DNA of 64,000 nucleotides from Helicobacter trogontum (lineage in GTDB: Bacteria; Campylobacterota; Campylobacteria; Campylobacterales; Helicobacteraceae), in assembly GCF_000765905.2 (NCBI RefSeq), contig NZ_JRPL02000003.1, positions 1-64,000 of the forward strand, written 5' to 3'. The notes under the pieces are model-generated. The model had not been told where the DNA came from. It searched no databases and saw only the letters and a list, made by a program, of their open reading frames with translations. Shown here piece by piece: positions 58,103-64,000 of the stretch (position 1 is the first letter of the stretch; every line of letters starts with the position of its first letter). A program made the position numbers and the translations under genes.

Positions 58103-59713
58103 TCACTTGCTTTTTGTTTCTAGGTATTCCTCATAGCTACCACGAAAATCAATTATTTTTGTAGCACCACCTTTAGGATCAGCAACAAGCTCTATAATTC
58201 GATTTGCATACGCACCAATAAGCTCCCTATCATGGCTAACACAAATAATACCACCTGCGTAATTATACAAAGCCTCACCGAGTGCAATAATTGCTTCCAA
58301 ATCCAAGTGATTTGTTGGCTCATCTAATAATAAAAAGTTACTTTTGGCAAGCATAAGTTTTGAAAGCATAATCCTATGCTTTTCACCTCCACTTAATGCG
58401 CCCACACTTTTTTCTTGTTCCTCACCATTAAACAACATGCGTCCAAGTGATGTCCTAATCTCATTGGAATCTACACTTTTATCAAATGCTCGTAGCCATT
58501 CATACAATGTCTCCTCACCCTTAATAATCTCACTTGTATCTTGTGGAAAATACCCCATCTCAATCGTTGCACCCCACTTTACTATGCCGCTATCTTGCTG
58601 CAATTGTTCAGCTAGAATCTTACAAAGCGTTGTTTTCCCAACACCATTTGCACCAATTAATGCAATTTTATCGCCAGGTAAAACCTTGAGTTCTAGGTTC
58701 TGAAAAATCACCAACTCTCCGTATGCATGGCTAAGATTTTCAACTTGCAATACCTCATTACCTATATTTCTCTTAATCTTGAAAGCAATGCTAGGATCTC
58801 TTCTACTTGATATCTGCAAAGCCTCAAGATTTAATTTATCAAGCTGTTTTTGCCTCGAAGTCGCCTGTTTTGCCTTACTTGCATTTGCACCAAAACGGCG
58901 GATAAAATCTTCTAGCTCTGCTTTTTCTTTAAGTTTTTTGTTCCTCTCCATTTCTTGTTGTTTTGCAATTAATGTGCTTGCAATATACCAATCATCATAA
59001 TTGCCACTAAATTCACGAAGTGTTTTAAAGTCAAGATCTAGAATATGTGTGCAAACAGCATTTAAGAAATGCCTATCATGACTAATAACCACTAACGTGC
59101 CCTCATGTCTTTTTAGATTCTCTTCAAGCCATGCAATAGCATTTAAATCAAGGTTATTTGTGGGCTCATCAAGCAACAATACATCTGGCTTTGGAAACAG
59201 AACTTGTGCTAATAGAATCTTAAATTTATCCCCACCTGTGAGTGTTTTCATAAGATCATTATGAGTATTTGCAGGAAATCCTAAGTCTTCTAAAATCTTC
59301 TCAATAACAACCTCACATTCATACATAGGATCTTCTTCAACACAAATCATTTCAAGTTCACCTAAACGAGTGTTAACTTTTTCATCACTTAAATCTGCTG
59401 TTGCATAAAGCTCCTCTTTTTCCTTTATCGCCTCATAAAGTCTTTTATTGCCAATTAGCACTGCGTCCTTAAGACTTAAATCTTCAAATGCATATTGATT
59501 TTGGCTTAATACGCCAAGACGCAAACCGCTATTTAACACAATATCACCACTACTTGCTTCGATTTCACCACTTAAAATCTTAAGAAAAGTTGACTTACCA
59601 GCACCATTTGCACCAATAAGCCCATATCGTTTTCCACTATCAAGTTTTATATTTATATTTTCAAATAATGTCTTTGTCGCATAACGCATACTAACATTGA
59701 CTGCTTGTAACAT
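58103..59713 (-). CDS. ABC-F family ATPase (YbiT/EttA-like)
   Basis: 536 residues from ATG 59713 (AAGGAATATT upstream; a frame extension to 59737 lacks a ribosome-binding site). Two ABC domains, no transmembrane segments: Walker A GANGAGKSTFLKIL and GANGVGKTTLCKIL; signature LTGGDKFKILLAQ and LSGGEKHRIMLSK; Walker B LLLDEPTNNLD and LLLDEPTNHLD; central linker is Lys/Arg-rich (KAKQATSRQKQLDKL). Such proteins act on ribosomes. The first signature LTGGD deviates from LSGGE. Subfamily assignment tentative. Confidence 0.9.
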   Translation of the reverse strand: MLQAVNVSMRYATKTLFENINIKLDSGKRYGLIGANGAGKSTFLKILSGEIEASSGDIVLNSGLRLGVLSQNQYAFEDLSLKDAVLIGNKRLYEAIKEKEELYATADLSDEKVNTRLGELEMICVEEDPMYECEVVIEKILEDLGFPANTHNDLMKTLTGGDKFKILLAQVLFPKPDVLLLDEPTNNLDLNAIAWLEENLKRHEGTLVVISHDRHFLNAVCTHILDLDFKTLREFSGNYDDWYIASTLIAKQQEMERNKKLKEKAELEDFIRRFGANASKAKQATSRQKQLDKLNLEALQISSRRDPSIAFKIKRNIGNEVLQVENLSHAYGELVIFQNLELKVLPGDKIALIGANGVGKTTLCKILAEQLQQDSGIVKWGATIEMGYFPQDTSEIIKGEETLYEWLRAFDKSVDSNEIRTSLGRMLFNGEEQEKSVGALSGGEKHRIMLSKLMLAKSNFLLLDEPTNHLDLEAIIALGEALYNYAGGIICVSHDRELIGAYANRIIELVADPKGGATKIIDFRGSYEEYLETKSK

Positions 59714-59856
59714 AATATTCCTTAGTGTCAATTTCAAATAAAGTTACAAAATTTAACATTTTAATATAATTTTAACATTAAAATATGTATAATAACCAAA
59801 CTAACCCATAAACTTCGATTCTTTTGAGAATTAAAACACAAGCAAAGGATTTGACT

Positions 59857-61311
59857 ATGCAGGACACTTCATCAGATTCTAATACTCAAACAAAAAATGG
59901 TGCTAAGATTGAGAACTTTCGTCGAAAACGACACATTGGCTATATTATACTCACGATTGTGCTTTTGGTTATTCCATTTATTCGCATAGGAGATGCACAA
60001 AACCATGTTTTTTTGCTCTCTTTTGATCATAAAGTTTTACACGTATTAGGCATTGAGTATAGCATTCAGGAATTTTATGTTATGACCTTTATGCTCATGA
60101 TGCTTTTTGTCGGCATATTTTTTATGACAGTTATGGCGGGACGATTTTGGTGCGGTTGGGGTTGTCCGCAAACTATTTTCCGTTCTGTATATCGCGATAT
60201 TATTCAGACAAAATTACTTGGATTGAGAAAAAAAATATCAAATAAGCAAGAGGTTTTGAAACTTGATACGCCGATAAAAAAGCTAAAATACGTGCTTGGA
60301 ATCGTGCTTTTTGCATGTATTGCACTTATTGCTACCGCAGATTTTTTATTCTTCTTTGTGCCACCAGAAGATTTTTTTGCATATGCTAAAGATTTTGGAG
60401 AACATGGAATTTTACTTGGATTTTGGCTTGCTATTGCCTCATTTATGACAATTGAAGTCTGCTTTGTTGCGGAAAATTTTTGTATTTATATGTGCCCTTA
60501 TGCAAGAGTACAATCAGTATTTTTTGATAACGATACACTTATGTCTATTTATGATACAAAACGCGGTGGTTTACTTTATAATCCAAATGGAACTGCGATA
60601 GGAATCCCACCAAAAAAACAAGATCCACACAATGAATGTACAAATTGTCAAAGTTGTGTAAAGGTGTGTCCAACGCATATTGATATTCGAAAAGGTGTGC
60701 AACTTGAATGTATCCATTGTTTGGAATGCGTAGATGCATGCTCTGCTGTTATGGCAAAGTTTAATTTACCAAGCCTTGTTACATGGAGTTCGCCAAATGC
60801 TATGGAAAAACGATCAAAACCAAAACTTTTACGAGCAAAAACTATTGCCTATATGGTTATACTAGCACTTATCTTTGCACTGCTTATTTTTGTTGGCAAA
60901 TCTCACAAAAGCATGTTATTAAACATCACGAGATCTTCAGAGCTTTATCACGTGCGCGAAAGTGGCGCAATCGATAATGTATATAAGTTTGTTGTGCAGA
61001 ATGTCGATAAAGATCCGCACACTTTTGCATTTGAAGTTGATGGCGACATGGCAGACAAATTTGAGATCATTATGCCAGATCATAGAGGTAAAAAGGAATT
61101 TTTGATTGAACCAAATGAGCCAAAATTCCTTGTTGTTATATTGCGTGCAAAAGGTGAATATAATGATTCCATAGACACGGATAAGAATATACCACTTACA
61201 ATTAAGTCTTATGCGACCGATAATAAAGATAACATTAATATTAAATATAGCACGTTCTTTATATATCCAAGCAAAGCTATTATTGAAAAAAAGTTACATA
61301 AACAACATTAA
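59857..61311 (+). CDS. ccoG: Cytochrome c oxidase accessory protein CcoG
   Basis: 484 residues from ATG 59857 (AAAGGA seven bases upstream; a TTG at 59824 is not preferred). Integral membrane ferredoxin-like protein: GYIILTIVLLVIPFIRIG (TM1), the conserved GRFWCGWGCPQT, further TMs, and a cytoplasmic 2x[4Fe-4S] module CTNCQSCVKVCP and CIHCLECVDAC, then a C-terminal periplasmic Ig-like domain. It helps assemble copper into cbb3 oxidase, and reduces Cu(II). Other cco genes are not in the window. Confidence 0.93.
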   Translation: MQDTSSDSNTQTKNGAKIENFRRKRHIGYIILTIVLLVIPFIRIGDAQNHVFLLSFDHKVLHVLGIEYSIQEFYVMTFMLMMLFVGIFFMTVMAGRFWCGWGCPQTIFRSVYRDIIQTKLLGLRKKISNKQEVLKLDTPIKKLKYVLGIVLFACIALIATADFLFFFVPPEDFFAYAKDFGEHGILLGFWLAIASFMTIEVCFVAENFCIYMCPYARVQSVFFDNDTLMSIYDTKRGGLLYNPNGTAIGIPPKKQDPHNECTNCQSCVKVCPTHIDIRKGVQLECIHCLECVDACSAVMAKFNLPSLVTWSSPNAMEKRSKPKLLRAKTIAYMVILALIFALLIFVGKSHKSMLLNITRSSELYHVRESGAIDNVYKFVVQNVDKDPHTFAFEVDGDMADKFEIIMPDHRGKKEFLIEPNEPKFLVVILRAKGEYNDSIDTDKNIPLTIKSYATDNKDNINIKYSTFFIYPSKAIIEKKLHKQH

Positions 61312-61329
61312 TAAAATGCTGCAGCACTA

Positions 61330-61358
61330 ATAGATTCTATTATCTTGGTAGAATCTAT
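61330..61358 (+). terminator. Hairpin terminator after ccoG
   Basis: Perfect 10-bp arms ATAGATTCTA (61330-61339) and TAGAATCTAT (61349-61358) with a 9-nt loop, followed by TTTTA. Low GC, so strength uncertain. Confidence 0.65.
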
Positions 61359-61445
61359 TTTATGTGCAATATTCCCACAAAAACCGATATTATAGAATCT
61401 ACTTTTATGCAATATGTCTATGACTAAAGATATAGGGAGTTTGTT

Positions 61446-62120
61446 TTGAGACGATTTATTATTACATACTTTATTGAGTTTTTCAGAAAGTCTTATTTGG
61501 CGTGTTTTCTTAGTTTTATTTTATGCTATGACCTATATGCATTTGACAGATTAACTGAAGAAGAATGGCATTACACATATAATTTTTGTATGCAAAATAA
61601 TGCAAATGCGTGTGATTATCTCATCGATAATGGTTTAGTAAGTCCACAAGAATGTCTTGGTAAGCAATGTGAAATTGTAGGTATGATATATACACTTGCA
61701 AATAGACATAATGAAGCATTGGCATATTTTGAAAAATTATGTAATAGTGGGAGCATGACAAGTTGTGGTAATGTTGGCGATATTTATTATTTTCACCTCC
61801 ATGATTATTTTCGAGCAAAAGATTTTTATGAACTTTCATGTAAACAAAAAAATAGTGCGAGTTGCTATAGTCTAGGTATCATGTATAGCAATGGAGAAGG
61901 TGTGCGACAAAGCTTTGATAAAGAAGATGACTTTTATAGACAAGCGTGTAATGGCAAGGAGCCACTTGGCTGTTATAATCTAGGTGTAATATATCAACAA
62001 AGAACTGATGCAAAAAATCATTTAAACATCGCTAAAGAATTTTATGGCAAATCATGTGATTATGGTTATCAGACTGGCTGTGATAAGTATAGAGAGCTAA
62101 ATGAAAATGGGATTAAATAA
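61446..62120 (+). CDS. Sel1-repeat cysteine-rich protein (Hcp-like)
   Basis: 224 residues; TTG start at 61446 after AGGGAG. N-terminal signal region (about 1-33, hydrophobic YLACFLSFILCYDLYAF), then Sel1/TPR-like repeats each with a Cys pair: ACDYLIDNGLVSPQECLG, CNSGSMTSCGNVGDIYY, CKQKNSASCYSLGIMY, CNGKEPLGCYNLGVIY, CDYGYQTGCDKY. This is the Helicobacter cysteine-rich (Hcp) pattern; such proteins are secreted and disulphide-bridged, with some reported beta-lactamase-type activity in H. pylori members. CCGATAT lies 55 nt upstream. Confidence 0.8.
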   Translation: MRRFIITYFIEFFRKSYLACFLSFILCYDLYAFDRLTEEEWHYTYNFCMQNNANACDYLIDNGLVSPQECLGKQCEIVGMIYTLANRHNEALAYFEKLCNSGSMTSCGNVGDIYYFHLHDYFRAKDFYELSCKQKNSASCYSLGIMYSNGEGVRQSFDKEDDFYRQACNGKEPLGCYNLGVIYQQRTDAKNHLNIAKEFYGKSCDYGYQTGCDKYRELNENGIK

Positions 62121-62147
62121 CTACACTACACATAGAGGATAGATACA

Positions 62148-62537
62148 TTGAAACAATATATAAAAAAATATGTCGATAAAAGTGCTATTGTCTATGGAAT
62201 AGTGGGGATTATTAATACCATTATTGGATATAGTATTATGTTTGGCTTAACATTTATTGGTGTTATTCCAGAACTTGCAAATGCACTGGGTTATGGGATT
62301 GCTTTTGTAGTCTCATATTTGCTTAATAAAAAATTTACTTTTCAATCAAAGCATACCCATAAAAGGGATTTCATACGCTTTGCATTGGTAAGCTGTTTTG
62401 CCTATATTGCCAATCTATCTGTGCTTGTCATATGTCATAGAATCTTAATGTGGAATGAATATATAGCACTTATAATTGCAAACATAGTCTATGTCTTTAT
62501 CGGTTACTTGCTGCATAAGTGCTGGACCTTTCGCTAA
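62148..62537 (+). CDS. GtrA-like membrane protein
   Basis: 129 residues; TTG start at 62148 after AGAGGATAGATACA. Four hydrophobic segments with the GtrA pattern: YGIVGIINTIIGYSIMF, ALGYGIAFVVSYLLNKKFTF (the conserved NKKFTF), and the C-terminal YLLHKCWTFR. GtrA proteins take part in flipping polyprenol-linked sugars in O-antigen modification or cell-wall synthesis; partner unknown here. Confidence 0.85.
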   Translation: MKQYIKKYVDKSAIVYGIVGIINTIIGYSIMFGLTFIGVIPELANALGYGIAFVVSYLLNKKFTFQSKHTHKRDFIRFALVSCFAYIANLSVLVICHRILMWNEYIALIIANIVYVFIGYLLHKCWTFR

Positions 62538-62633
62538 AATAATACTTATCTGATTATAAAACATTACATTAATTTTTTATACTAAACTATGTTTATAAAA
62601 TTAAACTTAGTCTCATACACTCAAGGAGAAAAC

Positions 62634-63413
62634 ATGAGAGTTGATTTGCATAATCATACCACCTATTGCAATCATGCAAGTGGCAGTATAGAATCTTATT
62701 TGCAAAGGGCAAAAAGTCTTGGTATAGATATTTTTGGATTTTCCTGTCATGCACCAATGCATTTTGATGAAAAATATCGCATGAGCTTTTTAGATATGCC
62801 AGATTATTTAGCACAAATACCAAAGAGCTATGAATCTGTGGAAGTGTTACGTGCATTGGAGGTAGATTATATACTTGGTAGGGAGGATTTACTTGATCAA
62901 TCCGTACTACATGCTGATGTGGATTATTTGATAGGTTCTGTGCATTTCTTAGATGATTGGGGTTTTGACAACCCAGAATTTCTAGGTAAATGGCAAAAAA
63001 TAGGTGTATTTGCCACTTGGGATAAATATCTCTCATCATTACAAAGCATGGCTAAAACAGGATATTTTCAAATAGTCGGTCATTTTGATTTACCAAAGCT
63101 TTTTGGTGATGTTATGCCACAAAGTCTTAATACAAAAATGCTAGAAACTCTGCAAATTATAAAAGACATGGATATGGTATTAGAAGTCAATGCTGCTGGT
63201 TTAAGAAAAAATATCAAAGAACAATATCCTTCATATGAGATTCTAAAAAAAGCAAAAGAAATGAACATTCATATAACGATGGGTAGTGATGCACACGATA
63301 CACAACAAGTTGGTTTTGGTTATGAGACATGCATAGAGATTCTAAGAGATATTGGCTTTGATAAACTTGCAATTTTTCGCAACAAAAAGAAATTTTTGGT
63401 AGATTTAGGTTGA
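62634..63413 (+). CDS. PHP-domain phosphatase, probable histidinol-phosphatase
   Basis: 259 residues from ATG 62634 (AAGGAG upstream). Starts MRVDLHNHTTYCNHASGS: the PHP HxH metal motif and following His. Further metal residues: FGFSCHAP, ALEVDYI, DVDYLIGSVHFLDDW, IVGHFDLPKLFG and GSDAHDTQQVG. This is the K-type (HisJ/HisK) histidinol-phosphatase pattern; substrate is inferred from family only. It precedes ruvB by 95 bases. Confidence 0.8.
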   Translation: MRVDLHNHTTYCNHASGSIESYLQRAKSLGIDIFGFSCHAPMHFDEKYRMSFLDMPDYLAQIPKSYESVEVLRALEVDYILGREDLLDQSVLHADVDYLIGSVHFLDDWGFDNPEFLGKWQKIGVFATWDKYLSSLQSMAKTGYFQIVGHFDLPKLFGDVMPQSLNTKMLETLQIIKDMDMVLEVNAAGLRKNIKEQYPSYEILKKAKEMNIHITMGSDAHDTQQVGFGYETCIEILRDIGFDKLAIFRNKKKFLVDLG

Positions 63414-63508
63414 TGTGATAGTTAATATTCAAAAATTATTTAACAATGTGGATATATCATAAGATGCTTGAAATTTGCTATAATTAAGCAAAAAATAAGG
63501 CTATATTG

Positions 63509-64000
63509 ATGGAAAAAATTTCACTACTAAAAAGCGAACAAATAGAAACAGAACGTATAGTGATTGGTGATAAAAAGACAACAGATTCTCAAAATGAGAA
63601 TACATTGCGACCTATATCATGGGAAAACTACATAGGTCAAGATAAGATTAAGAAAAACCTACAAGTATTCATAGAAGCGAGTAAAAAACGCAATGAGTGT
63701 TTGGATCATATTCTCTTCTTTGGACCACCTGGTCTTGGTAAAACCACAATTAGCCATATTATAGCACATGAGATGGGAGCAAACATTAAAGTCAGTGCAG
63801 CACCCATGATAGAAAAAGCTGGGGATTTAGCTGCAATCATGACAAATCTTAGTCATGGTGATATTTTATTTATCGATGAGATTCACAGACTTAGTCCAGC
63901 TATCGAAGAGATTTTATATCCTGCCATGGAAGACTTTCGTCTTGATATTATTATAGGACAAGGAGCAGCAGCACAAACAATCAAGATTGATTTAGCACCA
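63509..64000 (+). CDS. ruvB: Holliday junction branch-migration ATPase RuvB (5' part)
   Basis: 164 codons present, frame open to the right edge. [16 protein letters not shown] start, Walker [12 protein letters not shown] (about residues 71-78), [19 protein letters not shown], Walker [12 protein letters not shown], and the sensor region following. With RuvA it drives Holliday-junction migration. 3' end outside the window. ATG at 63509 has a weak upstream site (AATAAGG). Confidence 0.95.
   Translation, partial: MEKISLLKSEQIETERIVIGDKKTTDSQNENTLRPISWENYIGQDKIKKNLQVFIEASKKRNECLDHILFFGPPGLGKTTISHIIAHEMGANIKVSAAPMIEKAGDLAAIMTNLSHGDILFIDEIHRLSPAIEEILYPAMEDFRLDIIIGQGAAAQTIKIDLAP

Noticed and set aside
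1-64000. CRISPR array, tRNA, rRNA or insertion sequence
   Set aside because: No regularly spaced repeats with unique spacers, no cloverleaf or rRNA segments, and no transposase were recognised by eye.

Overview
The window looks like a chromosome segment of a Helicobacter species (Campylobacterota). DNA is AT-rich, ribosome-binding sites are A/GGA-type, and the host genes include the futalosine menaquinone pathway (mqnE), an Hcp-type Sel1 cysteine-rich protein, CcoG, a UPF0763 protein, CmeAB-type efflux and a phase-variable homopolymeric C tract. The species cannot be named from the sequence alone. Roughly the left half (1 to about 30.2 kb) is a prophage; the right half is ordinary host chromosome.

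Prophage. Two divergent blocks meet at 19.5-20.2 kb. The leftward block (19483 to beyond position 1) carries a terminase-small-like protein, a 753-residue protein with a membrane hairpin, an M15 peptidase endolysin, three small proteins, a portal, a coiled-coil tail fibre with a glycine-rich tip, a head-tail adaptor, a tail protein with an Ig-like domain, and a giant protein of at least 2427 residues that runs off the left edge. That giant protein has a glycine-zipper segment followed by a DUF3519-type and two related PBECR-type nuclease-like domains. The rightward block (19663-28371) carries a secreted Cys-rich protein, a scaffold-like protein, an N4-gp56/DUF4043-type major capsid protein, a DUF4376-like protein, a DUF1353 protein, a membrane/lysis-like cassette that includes a membrane-anchored c-type cytochrome, and a Gln/Asn-rich protein. 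The gene set suggests a podovirus-like phage with a giant ejected protein. No large terminase, integrase or repressor lies in the window. A 5'-truncated DnaG-like primase at 29183-30181 probably marks the right end of phage-derived DNA.

Four prophage transcription units (starts at 7282, 12121, 19483 and 20214) each have the heptamer CCGATAT on the coding strand, 56-57 nt before the start codon. This looks like a shared promoter with a fixed-length leader and resembles the sigma-28 -10 element. Inside the gap between the portal and tail-fibre genes sits a self-contained, oppositely oriented unit: TATAAT box, GC-rich stem-loop, ribosome-binding site, a 25-residue hydrophobic peptide and a downstream hairpin. 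It resembles a type I toxin or holin-like toxin.

Host part. After an outer-membrane protein gene (-) comes a run aroE, trxA, trxB, dapB and a SAM methyltransferase whose reading frame is broken at a 13-C tract (phase-OFF as read). Then cmeA-cmeB (-), amtB (-), mfd (+), clpP and hemL (-), a TauE-like exporter, a degenerate M23 protein, a GT25 glycosyltransferase (+), mqnE (-), a KtrB/KtrA-type potassium uptake pair (+), argF overlapping a UPF0763 gene (+), an ABC-F ATPase (-), ccoG, an Hcp-like protein, GtrA, a PHP phosphatase and the 5' part of ruvB (+). No tRNA, rRNA, CRISPR array or insertion sequence was recognised.
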